From NCBI GenBank assembly GCA_900552885.1, contig USBM01000170.1:1-5104 (forward strand): DNA of 5,104 nucleotides, read 5' to 3'. This DNA is from an uncultured Clostridium sp. (lineage in GTDB: Bacteria > Bacillota > Clostridia > Lachnospirales > Lachnospiraceae). Made by a program: the position numbers and the translations under genes. The notes beneath the pieces were generated by a model. It ran no database searches. It was not told the DNA's origin and saw only the letters and a program-made list of their open reading frames with translations. Every line of letters starts with the position of its first letter. Positions within the stretch are counted from its first letter, which is position 1. This document shows, piece after piece, positions 1 through 5,104 of this stretch.

Positions 1-108
1 ATGAGTAGCGAGAGCGTGCCTGCGATGATATGTTATATTCTTGCAACCGATTCACAACCTAACATTTCGTGCGTCCGCCTTCACTTACGCTGTGCAAGGA
101 TGTATGAT
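1..108. repeat. GC-richer, foldable intergenic stretch; possible part of a dispersed repeat element
   Basis: This stretch follows the pyrophosphatase stop codon and runs off the left edge. About 48% of bases 1-100 are G or C, against roughly 28% in the spacer at 2561-2640. Bases 34-45 can pair with 93-104 in a 12-bp stem (two G-U pairs), with a core of CTTGCA (40-45) against TGCAAG (93-98) and a 47-base loop. On the minus strand a second possible pairing is ATGTTA with TAACAT. No T-run follows either stem, so a classical terminator is not supported. A plus-strand frame of 37 codons (1-114) is open but has no visible ribosome site and looks like chance. The repeat call is inference from composition and folding; no second copy lies in this window. 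Confidence 0.3.
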
Positions 109-1758
109 TTATAGGTCTTCTTGCAGGCGCATTACAAGTGCCGGTACCACTTGTTTCTTACGAGATACAACACCGGGTAGGTGGCATATGTTATCGGTGG
201 GTTCTACATGGAAAGCTTCGCCTGCATATTTTTCTGCATCCGGTCCGAACGCTAGCAGGTCGGAGTATTGTTCTCCGATGTTGGTTAACATAACGTACAC
301 AAGCTGGACTGGCATAGATGGCAGAGTTTCTTTCAGGTATTTCTGGAGGCGTTCTGCGACGTTGTCCAGTTCCCGTTGGTTAATGGAGCTGATCTGGCTT
401 ACGCCGATACCCATATCTTCTACCTGAAATGCTTTGTAATCCTGATTAAATAATTCCTCTGCGGTCTTATTACGCAGGCTGCTTCCGGCTTCGAACATTT
501 CCATGGCAAATGATTCTAAGTCGATCTCTGCAATCTCGGCTAAAGTCTTTGCGGTATTCTCGTCAAGCGGTGTACAAGTTGGAGAACGAAAGAGCAGTGT
601 ATCTGAAAGAATAGCAGCACAGAGTAAGCCTGCCATTTCTTTGCTTAAAGTCTGCTGGTTCTCTATATACATCTGGTAGATGATCGTTGCGGTACAGCCT
701 ACCGGCTGGTTCCGGAAATAGACCGGAGAAATGGTTTGTAATGAGCCAAGTCTGTGGTGATCGATAATCTCGCAGATCTCAGCATCTTCAATTCCGGAAA
801 TTGCCTGTGATTTCTCGTTATGGTCAACAAGGATGACTTTTTTGCGTCGTAATGCCAGTAAGTTTCGACGGGAGACCATACCATAATAGTGTCCAAAGTC
901 GTCTACGATTGGGAAGTCCCGGTGACGTTTCTTTGACATGATCTCTTTAATGGAATCTACGGTTTCATCTAATTGGAAAGTGATCAGATTATCCTTCTTC
1001 ATAAAGTAACGGATTGGAATACTCTGGTTGATGAGTCGTGCAACCGTGTATGTATCTAATTTGGTTGTGATGACACTACAGTGCCGTTCTTCTGCTAATT
1101 GCAGCACGAGTGGATTCACAGGTGCGTCCAGGCAGAGAATCAGACAGCCGACGCCCATCTCAATACCGAAGATCTGGGTGTCAATCCGGTCACCAACGAT
1201 CATAAGATCATCCTTAGCTACCATATTTTCAATTAAATGTGGATTGGCAGCACCAATCATGACCTTTCCATTAACAATATGATTCTGACGATTGCAAGAT
1301 ACTAAGGTACCCTCTAATACTTCTACCAGATTGGAATAAGGTGTTCTTGCTTTAGAGATGACATCACTTTCATAGTCATCCATATAAGATTTTGCAATGT
1401 CATTAATGGTGATCAGACCTCCGAGTACGTTATCCTTGGCAACAACGGGAAGTGTTACAACATCTAATTCACGCATCATTTTCCAGGCTGATTTGACGGA
1501 AATATTGTCTTTTACACCAGGAGTCTTACGGTATTCAATATCCATAACCTGTGTATTTACATCTTCAATCAGATCAGGAACCGGCATGCTGAAATAATTA
1601 AGGACAAATGCAGTTTCGTTATTGATCTTGCCTGCCCGCTTTGGAATATATCGACCGGGTTCTGTTTGATTTTTCAGATTGGCATAACAAATCGCAGAAC
1701 AGATGGAATCTGTATCCGGATTTTTGTGCCCGATTACAATGACAGGAGACTGTTCCAT
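109..1758 (-). CDS. ppaC: CBS/DRTGG-domain manganese-dependent inorganic pyrophosphatase (family II, DHH superfamily)
   Basis: This 549-residue cytosolic enzyme hydrolyses pyrophosphate to two phosphates, pulling biosynthetic reactions forward. The N-terminal DHH part shows GHKNPDTDS (H11, D15, D17, metal ligands). An insert follows: CBS half 1 at about 71-127, a DRTGG domain at about 135-245 and CBS half 2 at about 250-305. The DHH domain then resumes with VDHNE (D312), IIDHH (D333, H334, H335) and ILSDT (D386). The C-terminal DHHA2 domain, from about 413, ends with the family II signature SRKKQVVP (R533, K534), so every expected catalytic residue is present. Known family behaviour is nucleotide control through the CBS pair (AMP/ADP inhibit, ATP activates), and DRTGG-bearing members respond to diadenosine polyphosphates. 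The frame stays open to 1887, but the start at 1758 is preferred: it has an AAAGGA site nine bases upstream, begins right at the conserved domain, and the likely promoter lies inside the upstream extension. Confidence 0.96.
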   Translation of the reverse strand: MEQSPVIVIGHKNPDTDSICSAICYANLKNQTEPGRYIPKRAGKINNETAFVLNYFSMPVPDLIEDVNTQVMDIEYRKTPGVKDNISVKSAWKMMRELDVVTLPVVAKDNVLGGLITINDIAKSYMDDYESDVISKARTPYSNLVEVLEGTLVSCNRQNHIVNGKVMIGAANPHLIENMVAKDDLMIVGDRIDTQIFGIEMGVGCLILCLDAPVNPLVLQLAEERHCSVITTKLDTYTVARLINQSIPIRYFMKKDNLITFQLDETVDSIKEIMSKKRHRDFPIVDDFGHYYGMVSRRNLLALRRKKVILVDHNEKSQAISGIEDAEICEIIDHHRLGSLQTISPVYFRNQPVGCTATIIYQMYIENQQTLSKEMAGLLCAAILSDTLLFRSPTCTPLDENTAKTLAEIAEIDLESFAMEMFEAGSSLRNKTAEELFNQDYKAFQVEDMGIGVSQISSINQRELDNVAERLQKYLKETLPSMPVQLVYVMLTNIGEQYSDLLAFGPDAEKYAGEAFHVEPTDNICHLPGVVSRKKQVVPALVMRLQEDL

Positions 1759-1767
1759 AGTAATGCA

Positions 1768-1773
1768 TCCTTT
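1768..1773 (-). promoter_or_regulatory. Ribosome binding site of the pyrophosphatase gene
   Basis: The minus strand reads AAAGGA here, nine bases before the ATG at 1758. It decides the start of the pyrophosphatase against the open extension reaching 1887. An ATG at 1768 overlaps the site but is in another frame. Confidence 0.8.
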
Positions 1774-1817
1774 CTTTATGTATATGGTATCGTTTTCTTG
1801 CAGTTTGCTTTTTATGT

Positions 1818-1846
1818 ATATTAAAGAATTTCTTATGAAAATGCAA
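1818..1846 (-). promoter_or_regulatory. Sigma-A-type promoter of the pyrophosphatase gene
   Basis: On the minus strand a -35 TTGCAT (1846-1841) is followed after exactly 17 bases by a -10 TAATAT (1823-1818). Both hexamers are close to TTGACA and TATAAT. Transcription would begin near 1811, giving a leader of about 53 bases before the ATG at 1758. This indicates that the pyrophosphatase is transcribed on its own, whether or not there is read-through from the lipoprotein gene upstream. The rest of the 247-base spacer (1759-2005) shows no gene and no clear terminator. Confidence 0.65.
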
Positions 1847-2005
1847 GTCATTTTCGATATTTTCAGAAAAAACACGAACATGGGCATACGGCATTCACAG
1901 ATATTGTGGAATGTAATAAGAAAATAGGAGAATTAACAATAGAACAGAACAGTTTTGAAAGTGGAGAATCACGTTAGAAACCGTCCTGTTCAAAGAATAC
2001 AAATG

Positions 2006-2545
2006 TTATTTTGTTGGGGTGCCGGCAGTAGATGGTTTTGTGCCGGAAGTGGTATTATTCTCACTGTTACCGGTATTTTGAGGATAAGGGGTGACAATAG
2101 CGTCTTTCCCTTTCTGGTAAATGGCACCGTTCGTAGCATCTACATAGAATTCTCCAAAGTAATCTCCGTTTTTGTTATTACTTGTATCATATAGGTGGAA
2201 GTGATATCCTTTTGAACCTTCCTGATAATCGTTTAGTTCCTGATCCTCATCTCTTAATTCAAAGTTTGCATCGGAATGATAAGAACTCATTGTATCCAAA
2301 AAATAGTCATGTGCATCGTTGTAATTATCAAAGCCGCCATTTCCTACCAGGTCATCTACGGCATTGCTGATACCATCGGCGACATCTTCCACGGCGGTTC
2401 CGACATCATCAGCAGCATCTTTTAATACGTTGTTGTCGTTGTTGCCACTTGTAGATCCGTTGCTGCTGTTACCGCAACCGGTTAATGCAAAAGAAAGAAC
2501 TACAGTGGTTAACATAAGATAAAAATAATTGTGTAATTTTTTCAT
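2006..2545 (-). CDS. Small surface lipoprotein of unknown function
   Basis: This is a 179-residue protein that I do not recognise beyond its class. Residues 1-23 are a lipoprotein signal peptide: KK near the N-terminus, a hydrophobic core and the lipobox LTGC with Cys24 as the acylated residue. The product should therefore be anchored on the outer face of the membrane. A Ser/Asn/Gly-rich tether (25-38) is followed by a segment (about 40-68) with a repeating Ala/Val/Asp pattern (DAADDVGTAVEDVADGISNA) that should form an acidic amphipathic helix. A folded part at about 70-152 is rich in Tyr, Asp and Phe (for example GDYFGEFYVDATNGAIY) and suggests a small beta-containing domain. The tail (153-179) is Thr/Ser/Pro-rich and probably disordered. 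The start is well supported by AAAGGAG close upstream. The gene lies 107 bases after the deacetylase gene on the same strand. No binding or catalytic motif is visible. Confidence 0.88.
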   Translation of the reverse strand: MKKLHNYFYLMLTTVVLSFALTGCGNSSNGSTSGNNDNNVLKDAADDVGTAVEDVADGISNAVDDLVGNGGFDNYNDAHDYFLDTMSSYHSDANFELRDEDQELNDYQEGSKGYHFHLYDTSNNKNGDYFGEFYVDATNGAIYQKGKDAIVTPYPQNTGNSENNTTSGTKPSTAGTPTK

Positions 2546-2550
2546 ACTGA

Positions 2551-2558
2551 TCTCCTTT
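2551..2558 (-). promoter_or_regulatory. Strong ribosome binding site of the lipoprotein gene
   Basis: The minus strand reads AAAGGAGA, ending five bases before the ATG at 2545. This is a near-full match to the anti-Shine-Dalgarno sequence and fixes the start at the signal peptide. Confidence 0.85.
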
Positions 2559-2572
2559 ATTTCGTGAATTTT

Positions 2573-2626
2573 GTTTTGAATAACTGGATCAATTCAAAAC
2601 TTGTCATTTGTATTATGCGTATCCAG
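2573..2626 (-). promoter_or_regulatory. Inverted repeat with loop complementary to an upstream hexamer, in the lipoprotein gene leader
   Basis: The bases GTTTTGAAT (2573-2581) and ATTCAAAAC (2592-2600) form a perfect 9-bp inverted repeat around a 10-base loop. The loop holds CTGGAT (2584-2589 on the plus strand), which is complementary to ATCCAG at 2621-2626. In a minus-strand transcript this would allow a hairpin plus a loop-to-upstream pairing of pseudoknot type, ending about 14 bases before the ribosome site. No T-run follows on the minus strand, so it is not a terminator of the deacetylase gene. It could equally be a protein operator, or chance in AT-rich DNA. No convincing -35/-10 pair was found in this 107-base spacer. 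Confidence 0.35.
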
Positions 2627-2652
2627 AAAGTTTTTATTCTTGATATTTCATT

Positions 2653-3432
2653 TTATTTTTGAAATTGCTTTCCGGTATGGTCTAATTCATAATCGGAGAT
2701 GTATATGAGTTCAGAAAGAGGAATAAAGGAATATCCCTGATGCTCTAAATTAGTTAACATAATATCTATTGCATCTTTTGTATATTTAGAGCCGTTGTGA
2801 AGCAGGATGATACTTCCATTTTCCAGATTTTTGTGTTCGCATACCGTGCGAATAATAGCGTCAACTCCATAATCTTTCCAATCCAGACTGTCTACAGACT
2901 GATTGATCGCTGCGTAACCTAATGCATGTGCAACCTCCACTACATGGTCATTCCAATCACTATATGGAGCTCGGAACAGGGTCATGTCTTTTCCGGTGAT
3001 GTTATATACTGCATTATGACAGTCTTGAATCTCCTTTGCCATTTCCTCTTTTGAAAGCTGCGGCATATGTTTGTGATGATTTCCGTGATTCCCGATTTCA
3101 TGTCCTGCGGTATCAATAGCGCGGATCGCATCGGGATTTTTATCTGCCCATTCTCCGGTTACGAAGAAGGTGGCAGATGCATTATGCTTTTGTAAGATAG
3201 CAAGGATTTCATTTAAGTCTTCGGTTCCCCAGGCACTGTCAAAGGTTAGTGCGACAACCGGTTTATCCGTATCTACGCAATAGATGGGTAATTCCTTATG
3301 AAACAAGGAGATGGTAGTGGTTGCAGTAGAAGGGACAATGTCATGGTGTATGCCATATAGGAATACCAATACAAGAAGTAATAGAGTAATATATTTCATG
3401 TAATGAAAGGAAAATGATGCAGATTCCGGCAT
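2653..3432 (-). CDS. Membrane-anchored polysaccharide deacetylase, PdaB-like
   Basis: This 259-residue NodB-fold deacetylase (carbohydrate esterase 4) removes acetyl groups from N-acetylated sugars, most likely of peptidoglycan or spore cortex. A single hydrophobic helix (about 12-28) should anchor it with the catalytic domain outside. The domain (about 57-245) shows TFDSAWG (D65, catalytic base), TFFVTGEW (88-95), GHEIGNHGNHH (H116 and H120, metal ligands), FRAPYS (R154), DSLDW (181-185) and IILLHN (H212). The second Asp of the usual TFDDG motif is Ser66. PdaB-type sporulation deacetylases also lack it, and length and overall layout fit that group, but a vegetative role is not excluded. The chosen ATG has a partial site (CAGGA) seven bases upstream. 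The internal Met12 has no purine-rich sequence before it. The gene is divergent from the membrane-protein gene at 3583. Confidence 0.92.
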   Translation of the reverse strand: MPESASFSFHYMKYITLLLLVLVFLYGIHHDIVPSTATTTISLFHKELPIYCVDTDKPVVALTFDSAWGTEDLNEILAILQKHNASATFFVTGEWADKNPDAIRAIDTAGHEIGNHGNHHKHMPQLSKEEMAKEIQDCHNAVYNITGKDMTLFRAPYSDWNDHVVEVAHALGYAAINQSVDSLDWKDYGVDAIIRTVCEHKNLENGSIILLHNGSKYTKDAIDIMLTNLEHQGYSFIPLSELIYISDYELDHTGKQFQK

Positions 3433-3457
3433 AGAAATATCCTGAGGGATTTTTTTT

Positions 3458-3465
3458 AATGTATG
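3458..3465 (-). promoter_or_regulatory. Candidate sigma-E-like -10 element before the deacetylase gene
   Basis: The minus strand reads CATACATT, which fits the mother-cell sigma-E -10 consensus CATACAHT, and would start transcription near 3451, about 18 bases before the ATG. The -35 region 14-15 bases upstream matches poorly (about 4 of 7). A competing sigma-A-like pair is TTGCAT (3515-3510) with TACAAA (3493-3488), spacer 16. Either is tentative. Confidence 0.25.
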
Positions 3466-3532
3466 AGGCAGGAAGGAGAATTAGAACTTTGTAGGATGGG
3501 ATATTTTTAATGCAATTTGGATGAAGGTGTAG

Positions 3533-3538
3533 TAATAT
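3533..3538 (+). promoter_or_regulatory. Candidate -10 element of the membrane-protein gene
   Basis: TAATAT lies about 45 bases before the ATG at 3583. The hexamer 17 bases upstream (ATGCAA, 3510-3515) matches TTGACA at only three positions, so this rests mainly on the -10. It sits in the 150-base divergent spacer shared with the deacetylase gene. Confidence 0.28.
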
Positions 3539-3570
3539 GTAAGTAAATAAGCGGATAAACCTGAAGGAAA

Positions 3571-3578
3571 AGAGGTGA
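3571..3578 (+). promoter_or_regulatory. Ribosome binding site of the membrane-protein gene
   Basis: AGAGGTGA, with its GAGG core seven bases before the ATG at 3583, supports this start. The two predicted membrane helices begin about 20 residues later. Confidence 0.75.
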
Positions 3579-3582
3579 TTGG

Positions 3583-4665
3583 ATGAAGAAGATATGGAAT
3601 GGATTGCGTTACGGAGATTTTCAGACAAGAAAGAGTATAGGAAGCGTGATCGGGTTTTCTGTTGCCGCTGTCGTCTGCATTGTGATAGCAGGGCTTAGTG
3701 GAAGAATCATGTTGTTCGTGATTGCCATGCTTCTTGCAGTGATTGCCATTATCATATCGCAGACATTTACTTTAGAAGATGAGGATTTTGTGGCCGAGGT
3801 GAATCATCAAGGTGAGAAAGCATCCGTGCGGGCTGTAATGGCACAGACGAAGTCTGCCGTAACCAGACGAAATGATCACGGAGCAGAAACCGGTCATGCG
3901 GAAGATGAGATATCAGAGCATATGACGGACAAACAGAAGGCACGTAAAGAAAAGGAGAATATATACCAGCATTATAATGAGCAGAAATTGAAGCGTGTGA
4001 AGAGAAAATATCATGTGAGAAAGGATCACCGGCCCATTCTGATTGATTATTCAAAGTCATATCGGATCAAGGAATGTCCTGCATTTATCTGGAGAGCACA
4101 TAAGAAGGTGTATCTGCTTTTGATCGAGAAAGAACCAAGGCGGATCTGTATTTCCAGGGATCTGATACGACATATGGGATATCAGCCGGGAGTCCGGGTG
4201 GATATGGAAGATGAATATGTAGCATTTCGTAAGGAGAATCTGGTTACGAATGTATTCCGGGAATATCTGCCGGATTACACAGAAAGCAGGAATCGTGATG
4301 ATCCGTTACGGATGAAGAATCTGTATACGATCTATCCGGATATCTGGTTGACGAACCGATCGGCATATGCGGTGATGGATCTGTTATGTCTTCATTTTAT
4401 GCCAAGGGATAAGATTACGGAGTCCGAGCAGTTGAATGGCTTCTTCAAACGGATCTATGCAGCCAATATTCTGTATCGGGATCGTGTGTATAGTATTATG
4501 GAATATAAGGATAGTATTGAACAAGCTCTTCGTGACATGTGCTATGCGGAAATGCCGGAAAGAGAGTTCAATACCACGTTAGAACAGCTTATCAAAGGGC
4601 GTTTGATATCGGATGAATATGCTAATCATTATAGGGAGATCCGAAGAAAATATGTGGGTGATTAG
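3583..4665 (+). CDS. Unrecognised membrane protein: two N-terminal helices and a large charged cytoplasmic region
   Basis: This 360-residue protein matches no family I recognise. A short basic N-terminus precedes two hydrophobic helices (about 19-38 and 42-60) joined by a tight SGR turn, a hairpin that should leave both ends in the cytoplasm. Residues 61-112 are polar and variable-looking. Residues 113-145 are strongly charged (KQKARKEKENIYQHYNEQKL and onward) and could form a short coiled coil or a nucleic-acid or lipid-facing basic patch. The part from about 150 to 360 looks folded: alternating hydrophobic strands (for example KKVYLLLIEKEPRRICISRD, 173-192), then helical segments rich in Tyr, Arg and Glu up to the end. 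No catalytic motif, Walker box or repeat is visible. The start is set by GAGGTGA upstream. The 3' end overlaps the convergent transporter gene by 44 bases. The coding role is well supported by the length, the ribosome site and the coherent membrane topology. Confidence 0.85.
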   Translation: MKKIWNGLRYGDFQTRKSIGSVIGFSVAAVVCIVIAGLSGRIMLFVIAMLLAVIAIIISQTFTLEDEDFVAEVNHQGEKASVRAVMAQTKSAVTRRNDHGAETGHAEDEISEHMTDKQKARKEKENIYQHYNEQKLKRVKRKYHVRKDHRPILIDYSKSYRIKECPAFIWRAHKKVYLLLIEKEPRRICISRDLIRHMGYQPGVRVDMEDEYVAFRKENLVTNVFREYLPDYTESRNRDDPLRMKNLYTIYPDIWLTNRSAYAVMDLLCLHFMPRDKITESEQLNGFFKRIYAANILYRDRVYSIMEYKDSIEQALRDMCYAEMPEREFNTTLEQLIKGRLISDEYANHYREIRRKYVGD

Positions 4666-5104
4666 TGTGGTACCATTTTGCAACTGCGGCACTGATAATG
4701 ATCACATACCCGATGATACTGAGTGTGTCTGGCACCTGTCTTAAAAACAGAAAACCAAGAATAGCAGCGAACAGGATCTGCGAATAATCAAAGACAGAGA
4801 TCTCACTGGCAGGTGCCTTTGTGTAAGCGGCTGTAATGCTGACCTGCCCGCCTGCTGCCGCACATCCGGCGAGTAGGAGGGTGAGCAGTTGTTTCATTGT
4901 CATTGGTGTGTAGTGTAGAAGCAGGGATGGCAGGGTGACAACGCAGGAAAAGCAGGAGAAGAAAAACACGATCACCGGGCCTTTGATGCCATGTGTTCCC
5001 AATTTGCGGACATAGGTATATGCAAGGCCTGCACCTACTCCACCGATCAGACCGATGAGAGCAGGAAGAGAGCTTAATTCAAACTTCGGTTTGGCAACAA
5101 ACAT
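4622..5104 (-). CDS. EamA-family (drug/metabolite transporter superfamily) permease, C-terminal part, cut by the window edge
   Basis: The 160 visible residues form the second EamA repeat. Five hydrophobic helices lie at about 13-32, 43-63, 70-92, 102-121 and 126-143, followed by a short polar tail. The typical closing pattern is present: a small-residue helix with GGQVSITAAY, then KAPASEISVFDYSQILFAAI, a glycine-containing helix and LR, then the last helix. Full-length members have about 290-300 residues and ten helices, so roughly half the gene should lie beyond the right edge. The Met at 5104 is probably internal, because the preceding FVAKP-like stretch resembles the link between the two repeats. 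The substrate cannot be told; family members export amino acids, metabolites or drugs. The stop at 4622 lies inside the convergent gene ending at 4665. Confidence 0.9.
   Translation of the reverse strand: MFVAKPKFELSSLPALIGLIGGVGAGLAYTYVRKLGTHGIKGPVIVFFFSCFSCVVTLPSLLLHYTPMTMKQLLTLLLAGCAAAGGQVSITAAYTKAPASEISVFDYSQILFAAILGFLFLRQVPDTLSIIGYVIIISAAVAKWYHTNHPHIFFGSPYND

Noticed and set aside
1..114. Plus-strand 37-codon frame starting at base 1
   Set aside because: There is no upstream sequence to judge a ribosome site, the peptide is Cys- and Arg-rich without a clear character, and a frame this short is expected by chance.
41..427. Plus-strand open frame opposite the pyrophosphatase 3' end
   Set aside because: It begins at a TTG without a ribosome site, its product resembles no protein I know, and the minus-strand gene beneath it has a full set of conserved motifs.
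1759..1887. Longer N-terminus of the pyrophosphatase by 43 residues
   Set aside because: The extension contains the likely promoter, is Ile/Lys-rich like translated AT-rich spacer, and the ATG at 1758 has a proper ribosome site.
1942..1991. GAACAG/CTGTTC inverted repeat as a terminator of the lipoprotein gene
   Set aside because: The stem is only six bases with a loop of more than 30, and the following stretch is only mildly T-rich.
2645..2665. ATTTCA/TGAAAT inverted repeat over the deacetylase stop codon
   Set aside because: It is six A/T-rich pairs with a nine-base loop and no T-run on the minus strand; this is easily chance in such AT-rich DNA.
3341..3628. Minus-strand 95-codon frame across the divergent spacer
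   Set aside because: It overlaps the deacetylase N-terminus and the divergent spacer, has no ribosome site at its start, and reads as Ile/Ser/Tyr-rich translated spacer.
3767..4060. Minus-strand frame opposite the unknown membrane protein
   Set aside because: It is antisense to the polar linker of a gene with a good start and coherent topology; no independent support was seen.
5102..5104. ATG at the right edge as the true start of the transporter gene
   Set aside because: The visible part is only the second half of an EamA permease, and the first residues look like the linker between the two repeats, so the gene most likely continues past the edge.

Overview
The window looks like an ordinary chromosomal stretch from a low-to-mid GC Firmicute, most likely a Clostridia member of the Lachnospiraceae type. 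The grounds are AGGAG-type ribosome sites, AT-rich intergenic DNA with sigma-A-like promoters, a Gram-positive lipoprotein, a clostridial PdaB-like deacetylase and a family II pyrophosphatase carrying CBS and DRTGG domains. The taxon is inferred from protein style; no marker gene is present.

Layout, left to right. Bases 1-108 hold no convincing gene. They are GC-richer (about 48% over bases 1-100) than the other spacers and can fold through a long imperfect inverted repeat, so they may be part of a dispersed intergenic element. Next come three minus-strand genes in the transcription order deacetylase (3432-2653), lipoprotein (2545-2006), pyrophosphatase (1758-109). The gaps are 107 and 247 bases and the pyrophosphatase has its own good promoter, so these are probably separate units rather than a tight operon. 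A 150-base divergent spacer (3433-3582) separates them from a plus-strand gene (3583-4665) for an unrecognised two-helix membrane protein with a long charged cytoplasmic part. That gene ends inside the 3' end of a convergent minus-strand EamA-type transporter (4622 to beyond 5104), with a 44-base tail-to-tail overlap.

Function. The pyrophosphatase hydrolyses PPi under adenine-nucleotide control. The deacetylase is membrane-anchored and probably edits a cell-wall or spore-cortex glycan. The lipoprotein is surface-anchored and of unknown role. The transporter fragment is the second half of a ten-helix drug/metabolite transporter. The genes do not form an obvious pathway, and I found no sign of a defence system, mobile element, CRISPR array, tRNA or rRNA. 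The points most worth a second look are the left-edge element, the unknown membrane protein, a structured leader before the lipoprotein gene, and a sigma-E-like -10 before the deacetylase gene.
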